Numbered from the stretch's first letter, positions 41,452 through 50,812 are shown. The stretch: DNA of 64,000 bases from Variovorax dokdonensis (GCF_030316895.1 NZ_JASZYV010000005.1:186001-250000); one strand, 5' to 3'. Made by a program: numbers and translations. The notes: generated by a model from the letters alone, not told the origin.

Positions 41452-43656
41452 TCAGATGGCCTGAGGGTCCACGTCCACCAGCCATCGCACCAGGCCCTTG
41501 CCCTGAGGGCCCTGGCGCAACGCCTGCAGCAGCGGGCGGCCTGCCGCCAGAAAGGCCTGCAGCGCGCCGCGTGAGGCGCTTTCCACCAACATCTGCGCAC
41601 GTTCGACATTGGCCACGCGCTGCACCGCCAACGGCACGGCGGGGTAGCAGCTCACCTGTGCCGCGCCCTCGAGCAGTGCCCCCTGGCTGGCGAATTCGTT
41701 GAGGAATGACTGCGCGGCCTCTTGCGTGCGCGCGTCCGCGCGGATCAGCGCCTGGAAAGCAAAGGGTGGCATTCCGGCGGCGCGGCGCTCGGCCAGTTCC
41801 TGTTCGGCGAAGGCGGGGTAGTCGTGTTGGCGCAGTGCCTGGAACAAGGGGTGCCGCGGATGATGCGTCTGCACCCACATCTGGGCGCGGCTGCCTTGCG
41901 CCGCCAGGAAGGCCGCATCGCGCCCGGCGCGGCCGGCCGATTGCATCAGCAGCGCGAACAGTCGCTCCGGCGCGCGAAAGTCGCTGGAAAACAGCGCCCC
42001 ATCGGGCTGTACGGCTGCGACCAGCGTCACGCGGCGAAAGTCATGGCCCTTCGCGATCATCTGCGTGCCCACGAGCACGTCGACCTCGCCAGCATGAACG
42101 GCGGCAAGGTGCTGTTCCAGCGCGCCCTCGTGCCGGGTGCTGTCGGCGTCGATGCGGCCGATGCGCAAGGCGCTGCCGTCCGGACGCCTGACCGGCTCGA
42201 AGAGTTCGCCCAGGTGTTCCTCCAGGCGTTCGGTGCCCCGGCCGACGGGCGCGATGTCCAGGTTGCCGCAGGCCGGACAGGCGCGCGGCACGCGCTCGGC
42301 GAAGCCGCAGTGGTGGCAGCGCAGCGAACGGTCGATCTTGTGGAAGACGCGGTAGGCACTGCAGTGCGGACATTCGCTCTTCCAGCCGCAATCCCCGCAG
42401 GCGAGTACCGGCGCATAGCCGCGACGGTTGAGCAGCAGCAGGCACTGCTCGCCGCGCGCGGCGCGCTCGCCGATCGCAGCCATCAGTGCGGCCGAGAGCA
42501 CGGTGCGCGGCGGCTGCAGCGTCATGTCGACCAGCCGCACTTCGGGCAGCTCGCCCTTGACGTCGCTCCCGGCGTCGGCGCCGATGCGCGAAGGCATTTC
42601 CAGGCGCCGATACCGGCCGCCCGGGTCTTCGCCCTGCGGCGGCCGGCTGTGGTGCCAGCTTTCGAGCGAGGGCGTGGCCGAGCCGAGCACCACCTTGGCG
42701 CCTTCGCGCCTGCCACGCCAGATGGCGAGATCGCGTGCCGAATAGCGCGCTCCCTCCTGCTGCTTGTAGCTGGGATCGTGTTCCTCGTCGACGACGATCA
42801 GGCGCAAGCCGGGCAGCGAGGCGAACACGGCCATGCGGGTGCCGAGCAGGATGCGCGCCTGGCCCAGGTGCGCAGACATCCAGCTGGCCAGGCGCTGGGC
42901 CGGCGTCATGCCGCTGTGCAGCGAAACCACGGCGTCGGCGCCGAAGCGCTCGCGAAAGCGCGCTTCCAGTTGAGGCGTGAGATTGATCTCGGGAACCATC
43001 ACCAGCGCCTGTGCCGTGGGTTCGGCATCCAAGGCATTGGCCACGGCGCGCAGGTAGACCTCGGTCTTGCCGCTGCCGGTGCTCCCGAACAGCAGGAAGG
43101 GGCCCGCGTCGTCCGCCAACCGGTCGAGGGCAGCGGCCTGCTCGGGCGTGGGCTCTGGTGCGGATGGTTCGGCAGGCGCGTTCGTCGCGGAAGTCTCGGC
43201 GCTGTCGGACTTCGCCTTTTTCGACGCCGCGGTGGCCCTTCGTTTGAGGCGGCGGGCAAGCTGTTCGGCGCTCAGCTCGCGCAGCTGCGGTGGCAGCGCG
43301 GCCAGCGCCACCTCGCCGATGGCGCGCTGGTAATAGCGGGCCGAAAAGGCCACCAGGTCCATCCAGGCGGCCGAGAGCGGCGGCAGGGCGTCGAGCACGC
43401 AGGCGGCCGGACGCAGCGTCATTTCTGCCGCCGCGCCGGCCACACCGGGCGCAGCGTCGGAATGACCGCCGTCCCCAGGCTCGCCGGCCGCCCCTTCTTC
43501 CGTGGCCGCCCACACCACACCGCAGACCTCGCGCCGCCCCAGAGGCACGCGCACCAGGCTGCCCGGGAGCACCTCTTCGTGGTGCGAGTAGCTCAGAAGA
43601 TCCCCCAGCGCGCTGTGCGCTGGCGTGGGGACGGCAATGTCAAGACGCCAGATCAT
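41452..43656 (-). CDS. priA: Primosomal protein N' (replication restart helicase PriA)
   Basis: A 734-residue helicase. The N-terminal DNA-binding domain is followed by Walker A FGSTGSGKTEVYL (Lys197), DEEHDPSYKQQEG, and a zinc-binding block with eight Cys from CGDCGWKSECPHC to CPACGNLD. Motif V/VI includes LVGTQMIAKGHDF and QSAGRAGRD. A 35-residue low-complexity Ala/Glu/Pro linker (about 143-172) sits before the helicase core. PriA reloads the replisome at stalled forks. The start follows an AT-rich 372-base gap that carries two DnaA-box-like sites. Confidence 0.95.
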   Translation of the reverse strand: MIWRLDIAVPTPAHSALGDLLSYSHHEEVLPGSLVRVPLGRREVCGVVWAATEEGAAGEPGDGGHSDAAPGVAGAAAEMTLRPAACVLDALPPLSAAWMDLVAFSARYYQRAIGEVALAALPPQLRELSAEQLARRLKRRATAASKKAKSDSAETSATNAPAEPSAPEPTPEQAAALDRLADDAGPFLLFGSTGSGKTEVYLRAVANALDAEPTAQALVMVPEINLTPQLEARFRERFGADAVVSLHSGMTPAQRLASWMSAHLGQARILLGTRMAVFASLPGLRLIVVDEEHDPSYKQQEGARYSARDLAIWRGRREGAKVVLGSATPSLESWHHSRPPQGEDPGGRYRRLEMPSRIGADAGSDVKGELPEVRLVDMTLQPPRTVLSAALMAAIGERAARGEQCLLLLNRRGYAPVLACGDCGWKSECPHCSAYRVFHKIDRSLRCHHCGFAERVPRACPACGNLDIAPVGRGTERLEEHLGELFEPVRRPDGSALRIGRIDADSTRHEGALEQHLAAVHAGEVDVLVGTQMIAKGHDFRRVTLVAAVQPDGALFSSDFRAPERLFALLMQSAGRAGRDAAFLAAQGSRAQMWVQTHHPRHPLFQALRQHDYPAFAEQELAERRAAGMPPFAFQALIRADARTQEAAQSFLNEFASQGALLEGAAQVSCYPAVPLAVQRVANVERAQMLVESASRGALQAFLAAGRPLLQALRQGPQGKGLVRWLVDVDPQAI

Positions 43657-43747
43657 GATTACGCGTCGATGACATTCTTAAGCTGCCGTGTAAGAACATG
43701 GACTAAGTCTTTGATTTTTCAAGCGTTTGAAAGTCGTCCAGTTTTTT

Positions 43748-43756
43748 TGTGGATAA
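43748..43756 (-). promoter_or_regulatory. DnaA box (perfect consensus)
   Basis: TGTGGATAA, the complement of TTATCCACA, lies 92 bases upstream of the priA start. It is a perfect match to the classic DnaA box, directly after a T-rich run. Confidence 0.55.
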
Positions 43757-43934
43757 CTTTGTTGATATCGGGCCTGGATCGCCCGGAAGGCCTTGAAAAT
43801 CAAGGCTTCGGCTAGGTTGCGCGCAAAACAGGCAAAATCCAAAGCCTATAAAAATCAACAACTTAGCGTGATCAATGATTGCCGGGAAGGTGCCGCACCC
43901 CTCAAGCAGAGTTTTCGCGGTGCAGCAAGCACTG

Positions 43935-43943
43935 TGTGCATAA
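43935..43943 (-). promoter_or_regulatory. Second DnaA-box-like site
   Basis: TGTGCATAA, the complement of TTATGCACA, fits the relaxed consensus TTWTNCACA. It has the same orientation as the first box, 187 bases away. Confidence 0.4.
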
Positions 43944-44008
43944 GTCAGCCGGTGCTTACCTCTTTGGGCTTGACAAACCGATTTTCGGGCCGCGCAGCGT
44001 TACACATT

Positions 44009-44022
44009 CTCACGGACGTGAG
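44009..44022 (-). terminator. Hairpin downstream of hemE
   Basis: CTCACG-GA-CGTGAG is a perfect 6-bp stem beginning 7 bases after the hemE stop on the minus strand. No T run follows, so termination is uncertain; it could instead protect the message end. Confidence 0.4.
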
Positions 44023-44028
44023 CGGTCG

Positions 44029-45135
44029 CTAGCGTCTGAGCGCCCGTGAGTACAAATGCACGGCTTCGACCAACGCCGCCACGTTCTCCGGTGGGGTGAA
44101 CTGGCTGATGCCGTGACCCAGGTTGAAGATGTGTGTGGGTCCGCTGGCGGCGACGTCGGTGTGTGGTTTCCCGAAACTGTCCAGCACCCGACGGGCCTCC
44201 TGCGCCACCACTTCGGGGGATGCGAAAAGCACGTTCGGGTCCAGGTTGCCCTGGAGCGCCTTTGCCTTTTCGCCAGATTCACCCACGGCGGCGCGCGCCC
44301 GGGCCAGGTTGACCGTCCAGTCCAGGCCCAGGACTTCGCAGTCGAGTTCGCCCATTTCCCGAAGCCACAAGCCGCCGCCCTTGGTAAAGACGATGCGAGG
44401 AACGGGTTGGCCATCGGCGCCGGTGCGCTTGAGTTGCGACAGCACGCGGGCGGTGTAGGCCAGACTGAATTCCTGGAACACGCCGTCGGCCAACACGCCG
44501 CCCCAGCTGTCGAAGATCATCACGGCCTGCGCCCCGGCGTCGATCTGGGCGTTCAGGTAGGCGGCAACCGCATCCGCATTCACCGCCAGGATGCGATGCA
44601 TGAGGTCCGCGCGCCCGTAGAGCATGGATTTGACCAGCCGGTAGTCGCTCGACCCGGCGCCCTCCACCATGTAGCAGGCCAGCGTCCAGGGACTGCCGGA
44701 AAAGCCGATCAGCGGCACCTGGCCATCGAGTGCGCGCCGGATGGACCCGACGGCGTCGCAAACGTAGCGCAGCTTGTCCAGATCGGGCACCGCCAACCGC
44801 GCCACGGCGGCTTCGTCCCGCACGGGGTGGGCAAAGCGGGGGCCTTCGCCGGCCTCGAACGACAGCCCCAGGCCCATGGCGTCGGGCACGGTCAGGATGT
44901 CGGAGAAGAGGATGGCGGCGTCCAGCGGATAGCGCGCCAACGGCTGCAGCGTCACTTCGGTGGCGTAGTCGACGTTGGTCGCCAGGCCCATGAAGCTGCC
45001 GGCGCGTGCGCGGGTCGCGACGTACTCGGGCAGATAGCGCCCGGCTTGTCGCATGAGCCAGATGGGGGTGTGATCGGTGGCCTGGCGCCAGCAGGCGCGC
45101 AGGAATGTGTCGTTCTTCAGGGGAGAGAAGGCCAT
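44029..45135 (-). CDS. hemE: Uroporphyrinogen decarboxylase
   Basis: A 368-residue cytoplasmic enzyme of haem synthesis that removes four carboxyls from uroporphyrinogen III to give coproporphyrinogen III. The signature WLMRQAGRYLPEY near the N-terminus, ILFSDILTVPDAMGLGLSF and IGFSGSPWTLACYMVEGAGS are textbook HemE blocks, and the length is normal. The ATG at 45135 gives the usual N-terminus MAFSPLKNDTFLRACW; open frame further upstream overlaps the redoxin gene and is ignored. Confidence 0.96.
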   Translation of the reverse strand: MAFSPLKNDTFLRACWRQATDHTPIWLMRQAGRYLPEYVATRARAGSFMGLATNVDYATEVTLQPLARYPLDAAILFSDILTVPDAMGLGLSFEAGEGPRFAHPVRDEAAVARLAVPDLDKLRYVCDAVGSIRRALDGQVPLIGFSGSPWTLACYMVEGAGSSDYRLVKSMLYGRADLMHRILAVNADAVAAYLNAQIDAGAQAVMIFDSWGGVLADGVFQEFSLAYTARVLSQLKRTGADGQPVPRIVFTKGGGLWLREMGELDCEVLGLDWTVNLARARAAVGESGEKAKALQGNLDPNVLFASPEVVAQEARRVLDSFGKPHTDVAASGPTHIFNLGHGISQFTPPENVAALVEAVHLYSRALRR

Positions 45136-45221
45136 CTCGCGATTGTCGCAGGGGCGTGCCCTGCATCGGATGGCCCCGTGGCGCCCGCGACGCTTCAGCG
45201 TGCGAAGCGCCGGTCCGGCGA

Positions 45222-45914
45222 TCAGGTCTTGTACTTGACCGAGCAGCCGTACGGCCGGGTGGACGCCGCCGAGATCGGCTTGCCGCCAAAGGCCTCGGCC
45301 AGCGCCTGGTTGACGTAGTTGGTGGCGGTCTTGATGTCGTCCTTGCGCGCCGACGGGACACTGTCGATGCCCCCCGCGTAGACCAGCGTGCCTTGCGGAT
45401 CGATGATGTACATGTGCGGCGTGGTGCGCGCGCCGTAGGCTTGTCCGATGGTGCCGTCCGGGTCCATCAGCGTGGCAGTCGGGGCGCTGTCGCGCTCCTT
45501 CATCCACGAGGCCAGCGCTGCCGGCGCCATGAAGTCGGACGATCCGCGTTCGGTCGAATTGATGGACAGCCAGACGACGCCGCGGGAGACGGCCGACTTC
45601 TGCGTGGCGGGCATGTTGCCGCTGTCGTAGTGCTTCTGCACGAACGGGCAGCCTGGGTTGGTCCATTCGAGCACCACGTACTTGCCCGCGAAATCGGACA
45701 GGCGGTGCTGCTTGCCTTGCGTATCGGTGGCGACGAAATCGGGCGCCTTCTGCCCGACGGCGGGTGCCGCATGGGCGGCGCCGCTGGCCAGCAGGGTGGC
45801 GCCGAGTGCGACGGCCGCCGCCATCACGGCGCGGCGCGAGGCGCGATTGAGTGCTGCGCGGGCGCGGCGGGCGACCTGCAAGGAGCGGTCGGCGGATCCG
45901 GAGAGACTAGCCAT
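45222..45914 (-). CDS. Exported redoxin (AhpC/TSA-like)
   Basis: A 230-residue thioredoxin-fold protein. A basic N-terminus with RRAVMAAAVALGATLLASGA then AHA-A forms a signal peptide after an unusually long n-region, so the true start may be internal. The redox Cys is Cys89 in EWTNPGCPFVQKHY; the usual second Cys of CxxC is replaced by Val-Gln, and another Cys (224) lies near the C-terminus. TPHMYIIDPQGTLVYAGGID gives the cis-Pro region. It is downstream of dsbD on the same strand, so DsbD may keep it reduced in the periplasm. Confidence 0.85.
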   Translation of the reverse strand: MASLSGSADRSLQVARRARAALNRASRRAVMAAAVALGATLLASGAAHAAPAVGQKAPDFVATDTQGKQHRLSDFAGKYVVLEWTNPGCPFVQKHYDSGNMPATQKSAVSRGVVWLSINSTERGSSDFMAPAALASWMKERDSAPTATLMDPDGTIGQAYGARTTPHMYIIDPQGTLVYAGGIDSVPSARKDDIKTATNYVNQALAEAFGGKPISAASTRPYGCSVKYKT

Positions 45915-46028
45915 GGCTTCTTTGTGCCTCCATAAAACTTTAACTACGGCGTGAGCTTAGAACGGATAGCTCAACGGTTGCATGGACAACCCGCGGCACC
46001 ACAGGGTCAAGCGATGTCACACCTGCTT

Positions 46029-48230
46029 TCAAAGGCGCCCGAGCGCTGCCGTCAGCTCGCTCTTGCTCAAAATTTCGTTCATCACCACCGGGCTCGTTCC
46101 CGGCGCATGCAAAGCATAGACCGGTACGCCGCTGCGGCCCAGGGCGCTCAGGGCGGCGGTGATGGCCGGATCGCGCCGCGTCCAGTCCGCGCGCAGGGTG
46201 ACGACCTTCTTGGCGTCGAACATCGCGAGGATCTCGGCGTCGGACAGGGTGGTCTTCTTGTTGTACTGGCAGGTGATGCACCAGGCGGCGGTGAAGTCCA
46301 CGAACACCGGCCGACCCTGGGCCACGAGCTGCGCGACCCGCGCCTCGGACCACGGTTGCCAACGATCGCCGCTGGCCGCGACGCTTTCGGGCGCCTTTTC
46401 CGACAGGATGCTGCCGCCCAGGGCACTCGCCAAGCCCGCCGTGGCGAGCACGAAGACGCCGGCCAGCACCACGCGCGTACGGCCACGCAGCGTCAGGGCC
46501 CACACGATGGCCGCCAGGCCGACCAGCAGTGCCAGCAGGGCACCGGCACCATCGATGCCCGTTTGCTGGCCCAGCACCCAAACCAGCCACGCCACCGTGC
46601 CGAACATGGGGAAGGCCAGCAAGCGCTGGAGCGTCTGCATCCAGGCGCCGGGCCGTGGCAGTGCTCGCGCCATGCCGGGGATGTAGGCGGCCAGTACATA
46701 CGGCAAGGCCAGGCCGACGCCGAGCGCGGCGAAAAGAAGCAGCGCCTGCGCGGCCGGCAGCGTGACCGCCAGGCCGAGTGACGCGCCCATGAACGGCGCC
46801 GTGCACGGTGTTGCCACGACCACCGCCAGCACGCCCGACAGCAGGTCGTTCGCCCAGGGCGTTCGAGCCTGGAGGTTGAGCAGCGCGCCTGGCGCATGAA
46901 TGTCGAACATTCCCGCGAGGTTCAGGCCGATCAGCGTGAACAGCGCGGCCAGGCCGGCCACCACCGCCGGAGACTGCAGCTGGAAGCCCCAACCCAGTTG
47001 CGCACCCGTCGCGCGCAGCGCCAACATGGCGCCGCCTAGCGCGAGCAGCGACAGCAGCACGCCCGTCGCGTAGAGCAACGCCGACCGCCGGTGCGCAGCC
47101 ACGTCATCCGAGTGACGCGTGAACCCCAGCACCTTGATCGCCAGGATGGGGAAAACGCAAGGCATCAGATTGAGCAGCAAGCCGCCGGCCAGCGCGCCGA
47201 TGAGCGCGAAGAGAAAGCTGCCGCCGGCCAGGGTCGACGTCGTCGTGGCAGCACCGGCCGAGGACGCATTGGCAGCGTTTTCGTTCAGGGCGGTCTGCAG
47301 CTGCGGCGAAACTTCGGCGCGCGTGGCCGGCGCCGGCCACTGGCCCGAGACGGGCGCATCGACGCGCCAGGCGCGTGGCGTTTCGCCGGTGCGCGGCTCG
47401 GCCAGGGCGACCACCAAAGGCAGGTTGGCTGGACTGGCGGCGCGCTGTGGATCGAGCGGCAGACTGGCGGACCAGGTGGCGTCGGTCCAGGATTGCGTCC
47501 AGTCGCGCCCGGACACCGCGGCATTGCGGATGATCTCGCCGGTTTCGGGGAAGAAATCCAGCGCACGGCCGCGCACCGACTCGGGCAGCCCTTGCAACCG
47601 CACGTTCAGGCGATCGCCTTCGACGGTCACGGCACCGTTGCCCTCCAGCGGTGCGGGGCGCGCGGCGAATGCGGCCTCGAACGCCTCGCGCTGCAGCGCG
47701 GTGCTGCCTTGCAGGGGAATGTCCAGCGCAAAGCTGCCTTCTTCGGGGATGCACTCCAGCTTGCACACCAGCCAGCTCGCCTGCAGCTTGACGGTCAGGC
47801 TGCGCGCCAGCGGGGACGGCCGGAAATCCGGCGACACGGTCAGGGGCACTGGCAGCAGCACCGTGCCTTCGTAACCGTAGTTGGCGAGCGAGCCGACCGG
47901 GATCTTGTGCGGCGCCGGCCAATCGATGTCGCCGGCTTGGACGCCTTGCGGCAAAGTCCAGCGCAGCTCGGTCGGCAGGCCGGAGTCGCCCGCGTTCTTC
48001 CAATAGGTGTGCCATTGCGGCTGGTGCTGGATCTGCAGGCCCACCCAGACCGGCTGGCCGGCGGCGACGCCCTGCGGGGCAAACGCCATCAGCTCGGCGC
48101 GCACGCGCGGCGTGGTGACCGAGGTTTGCGCGGGGCCCGTCGCCAGGGGCTGAGCGAATGCCGCGCCGGCCATCGTCGTGGCGAGAAGGATCAGGGAAGC
48201 GCTGGCCCAGCGGCGCAGAAAGTTCGTCAT
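46029..48230 (-). CDS. dsbD: Thiol:disulfide interchange protein DsbD (protein-disulfide reductase)
   Basis: A 733-residue inner-membrane electron carrier. A signal peptide ends at AFA-Q. The periplasmic N-terminal domain (about 30-300) has the Cys pair in WLVCKLECIPEEG; the membrane core has about eight segments with the two essential Cys in LNLMPCVFPILAIKVLG and VVATPCTAPFMGASLG; the C-terminal thioredoxin domain carries AAWCITCQYNK. The N-terminal domain is larger than that of E. coli DsbD (565 residues in all) and resembles the ScsB-like variant. It passes cytoplasmic thioredoxin electrons to periplasmic thiol proteins, perhaps the redoxin encoded next. Confidence 0.92.
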   Translation of the reverse strand: MTNFLRRWASASLILLATTMAGAAFAQPLATGPAQTSVTTPRVRAELMAFAPQGVAAGQPVWVGLQIQHQPQWHTYWKNAGDSGLPTELRWTLPQGVQAGDIDWPAPHKIPVGSLANYGYEGTVLLPVPLTVSPDFRPSPLARSLTVKLQASWLVCKLECIPEEGSFALDIPLQGSTALQREAFEAAFAARPAPLEGNGAVTVEGDRLNVRLQGLPESVRGRALDFFPETGEIIRNAAVSGRDWTQSWTDATWSASLPLDPQRAASPANLPLVVALAEPRTGETPRAWRVDAPVSGQWPAPATRAEVSPQLQTALNENAANASSAGAATTTSTLAGGSFLFALIGALAGGLLLNLMPCVFPILAIKVLGFTRHSDDVAAHRRSALLYATGVLLSLLALGGAMLALRATGAQLGWGFQLQSPAVVAGLAALFTLIGLNLAGMFDIHAPGALLNLQARTPWANDLLSGVLAVVVATPCTAPFMGASLGLAVTLPAAQALLLFAALGVGLALPYVLAAYIPGMARALPRPGAWMQTLQRLLAFPMFGTVAWLVWVLGQQTGIDGAGALLALLVGLAAIVWALTLRGRTRVVLAGVFVLATAGLASALGGSILSEKAPESVAASGDRWQPWSEARVAQLVAQGRPVFVDFTAAWCITCQYNKKTTLSDAEILAMFDAKKVVTLRADWTRRDPAITAALSALGRSGVPVYALHAPGTSPVVMNEILSKSELTAALGRL

Positions 48231-48301
48231 GCGGATCGTCGGAGCCTGCGGGACATGTTGAAGTTCCGGTTCGTCGTGTCGCTGTCGGCCGGGCTGCCTG
48301 T

Positions 48302-49057
48302 TCAGGCCGCCCAACCCAGCACCACCCGGCGCGTGCGTGCGCTTTTCTTTTCGATCTTGGTGACCACCACCGGTCCGATTTCCGCGGTGTTGGCCACATG
48401 CGTGCCGCCGCATGGCTGAAGGTCGATGTGGTCCGCGCCATCCCCGAGGCCGATGCGGATCGTGCGGATCGTTCCGGCGCCGCGGGGCGGCTGAACGCTC
48501 ATGCTTTTGACCAGCGACGGATTGGCATCGAGCTCGGCTTCGCTGATCGCGCCGACGCTGATGGCATGCGCCTGCGCGACCAACTGCGCCAGGCCTTCGG
48601 ACAGCAGGTCCTTGTCCAGCGGGTCGGTCATGTGGAAGTCGAGGCGGGCGTATTCGGGCGTGATGGAACAGCCGTCGACCGGATGCGGCACCAGGCGGCA
48701 TAACAGGTGCGTGGCGGTGTGAAAGCGCATCAGCTTGTGGCGGCGCTCCCAGTCGACCCGGGCATGCACCGCGTCGCCGGGCTTCAGCGCGGCCAGGACC
48801 TCTTCCTGTCCCGGCGCCGGCAGGTGCACGATCTCAAGCAGGGGAACGCCTTGCGCGTCCTTGGCCTTGCGCGTGTCGGCAATGGCCAGCACCAGCCCGT
48901 CGTCACGCGCGAGCTGGCCCGCGTCGCCGGCCTGGCCACCGCCCAGTGGATAGAACACCGTGCGGTCGAGCACGATGCCGCCGCCGTCCTCGATGCGCAG
49001 CACATGCGCTGCGCATTCGCGCAGGTACGCATCGGCGCGGAAAAGCTCTTCGGTCAT
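48302..49057 (-). CDS. AlaX-type alanyl-tRNA editing protein
   Basis: A 251-residue free-standing editing domain. Zinc ligands match AlaRS editing domains: His113 and His117 in RFHTATHLLC, and Cys216 and His220 in LQPCGGTHVANT. FYPLGGGQAGDAGQL near residue 36 is the conserved N-terminal block of the longer AlaX form. It hydrolyses Ser- or Gly-mischarged tRNA-Ala. It lies 71 bases upstream of dsbD and diverges from the DMT transporter gene. Confidence 0.9.
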   Translation of the reverse strand: MTEELFRADAYLRECAAHVLRIEDGGGIVLDRTVFYPLGGGQAGDAGQLARDDGLVLAIADTRKAKDAQGVPLLEIVHLPAPGQEEVLAALKPGDAVHARVDWERRHKLMRFHTATHLLCRLVPHPVDGCSITPEYARLDFHMTDPLDKDLLSEGLAQLVAQAHAISVGAISEAELDANPSLVKSMSVQPPRGAGTIRTIRIGLGDGADHIDLQPCGGTHVANTAEIGPVVVTKIEKKSARTRRVVLGWAA

Positions 49058-49114
49058 GCGTCGATGGTAGCGACCCGGCCATCGCCGCGCCGCAAGGGGA
49101 CATGAAGGCTCACA

Positions 49115-49969
49115 ATGCGCGCCATGCCCGCGCTGCGAACGATGGTCCTGACGGTGGTCGCGATGCTGGCCTTCGCCGCCAATTCGATCCTGTGTCGTCT
49201 CGCGCTGGCCGGATCCAGCATCGACCCCGCCAGTTTCGGGAGCCTGAGGCTCGTGTCCGGCGCGCTGATGCTGGCCTTGGTGCTGCGGCTGAGGGCGCGT
49301 CCGACCGCTGCAACCCAGCGCGTCGATTGGCTCGCCGCGGCCATGCTCTTCGCCTACGTGGCCTTCTTTTCCTTTGCCTATCTGAGCCTGGCGGCCGGCA
49401 CCGGCGCCCTCATTCTCTTCGGCGCCGTGCAACTGACGATGCTGACGGCGGGCTGGCGCGGCGGTGAATCATTCGGCGTCTGGGGCTGGGCCGGTTTTGC
49501 GCTGGCGGCCGGTGGGCTGGTCTGGCTGGCGCTGCCCGGCGTGACGGCGCCTTCGCTGCTCGGGGCGACGTCGATGGCGGTGGCCGGCATCGCATGGGGC
49601 GTGTATTCGCTGCGTGGACGTGGCGTGGCCGACCCCCTGGCGGCGAGCGCCGCCAATTTCGCGCGCGCGGCGCCGCTGGCGCTGCTCTTGAGCCTGATTC
49701 TGGCCATCCAGGCCCATGCGGATCCACGAGGCGCCGCACTGGCCGTGGCGTCGGGTGCCATCACCTCGGGGCTGGGCTACGTGGTCTGGTATGCCGCGCT
49801 GCCTGGCTTGTCGGCGTTGCGCGCGGCCACTGTGCAGCTGTCGGTGCCGCCGCTGGCGGCGATCGGCGGCGTGTTGTTCATGGCCGAGCCGATCACGCCG
49901 CGACTTGCCGGCGCCAGCGTCGCCATCCTTGGCGGGGTTGCGCTGGTGCTGATGCGCCGCCGTCTCTGA
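49115..49969 (+). CDS. DMT-superfamily transporter (EamA)
   Basis: A 284-residue inner-membrane protein with about ten hydrophobic segments in two EamA repeats. The first repeat includes VVAMLAFAANSILCRLAL; the second ends with PPLAAIGGVLFMAEPITPRL and GASVAILGGVALVLMRRRL. Such proteins export amino acids or metabolites. A second ATG (49124) gives a protein three residues shorter. It starts a plus-strand run with creatininase-like, GlsB-like and CutA genes. Confidence 0.88.
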   Translation: MRAMPALRTMVLTVVAMLAFAANSILCRLALAGSSIDPASFGSLRLVSGALMLALVLRLRARPTAATQRVDWLAAAMLFAYVAFFSFAYLSLAAGTGALILFGAVQLTMLTAGWRGGESFGVWGWAGFALAAGGLVWLALPGVTAPSLLGATSMAVAGIAWGVYSLRGRGVADPLAASAANFARAAPLALLLSLILAIQAHADPRGAALAVASGAITSGLGYVVWYAALPGLSALRAATVQLSVPPLAAIGGVLFMAEPITPRLAGASVAILGGVALVLMRRRL

Positions 49970-49990
49970 CACAAGCCCTAAGATCCAGCC

Positions 49991-50812
49991 ATGAGTACCG
50001 CATCGAGCCCCTCGAGCCATCCGCCCCGCCGCTTCTGGGCCGAACTGGGCACACGCGACTTCGCCGCGCTGGACCCGGCCACGACGGTCGCCGTGCTTCC
50101 TCTTGGCGCCACCGAGCAGCACGGTCCGCACCTGCCCCTGGGTGTGGACACGATGCTCGCGGACGGCATCGTCCAAGCCGCCCTGCCGCTGCTGCCTGCC
50201 GATCTGCCGGTCCTGTTCCTGCCCACCCAGACCGTCGGACTGAGCCCGGAGCACGCGCGCTTTGCCGGCACGCTGACCCTGTCGGCGAAGACGCTGATGG
50301 CGTTGTGGTCCGAGATCGGTGCCTGTGTGGCGCGTACCGGCGTGCGCAAGCTGGTGCTGTTCAACGCGCACGGCGGGCACATCGGCGCGATGGACGTGGT
50401 CGCGCGGGAGCTGCGCGAAGCCCACGATCTGCTGGTCTACAGCGTCAGCTGGTTCAACCTCCCGCTCGACGGCGCCGAGCCGGACCGTTTCGACGTGCAT
50501 GCCGGGCAGTCCGAAACGGCCATGATGCTGGCGCTGGCCCCGAGCCTGGTGGACATGACGGCGGCCCGCAATTTCGACTCCACCTCGCGTCAGCGCGCGG
50601 CGGACTACCCCATCCTCGGCAACGGCCGCAGCGCCAAGATGGCCTGGTCCATGCAGGACTACAACGCGCAGGGCGCCGCGGGCAATGCCGCAGCGGCAAC
50701 CGCGGCCCAGGGTCAGGCATTGGTCGATTCGGCCGCCCGCCAACTGGCGCTGCTGCTGGCCGAGGTCTCCCGGCTGCCTCTTTCCACGCTGGTGGAGCGG
50801 CCAAGCTTCTGA
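49991..50812 (+). CDS. Creatininase-family amidohydrolase
   Basis: A 273-residue metal-dependent enzyme. The metal and catalytic blocks are LGATEQHGPHLPLGVDTML (Glu, His, Asp ligands) near residue 35, VLFNAHGGHIGA near residue 120, and VHAGQSETAMMLAL near residue 170. Family members open cyclic amides: creatinine, or formamides in pyrroloquinoline, mycofactocin or F420-like routes. No creatine genes lie nearby, so the substrate is open. It follows the DMT transporter by 21 bases. Confidence 0.88.
   Translation: MSTASSPSSHPPRRFWAELGTRDFAALDPATTVAVLPLGATEQHGPHLPLGVDTMLADGIVQAALPLLPADLPVLFLPTQTVGLSPEHARFAGTLTLSAKTLMALWSEIGACVARTGVRKLVLFNAHGGHIGAMDVVARELREAHDLLVYSVSWFNLPLDGAEPDRFDVHAGQSETAMMLALAPSLVDMTAARNFDSTSRQRAADYPILGNGRSAKMAWSMQDYNAQGAAGNAAAATAAQGQALVDSAARQLALLLAEVSRLPLSTLVERPSF

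Larger units (their letters stand above)
43657..44028. other. AT-rich gene-free region between priA and hemE
   Basis: This 372-base stretch is visibly richer in A and T than the rest of the window. It holds two DnaA-box matches (see separate entries), the hairpin CCTTG-AAAAT-CAAGG (43791-43805), the wider pair GGCCT/AGGCC (43772-43793) and a T7 run (43742-43748). It must contain the priA promoter on the minus strand. A 79-codon open frame at 43793-44032 (+) has no ribosome-binding site or family likeness and is not called. Confidence 0.6.

Noticed and set aside
43657..44028. Chromosomal origin of replication
   Set aside because: Only two DnaA boxes, no dnaA, rpmH, gidA or parAB neighbours, and no skew data; kept only as a finding on DnaA sites.
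43793..44032. 79-codon open frame in the priA/hemE gap
   Set aside because: No ribosome-binding site, no recognisable domain, and it runs into the 3' end of hemE.
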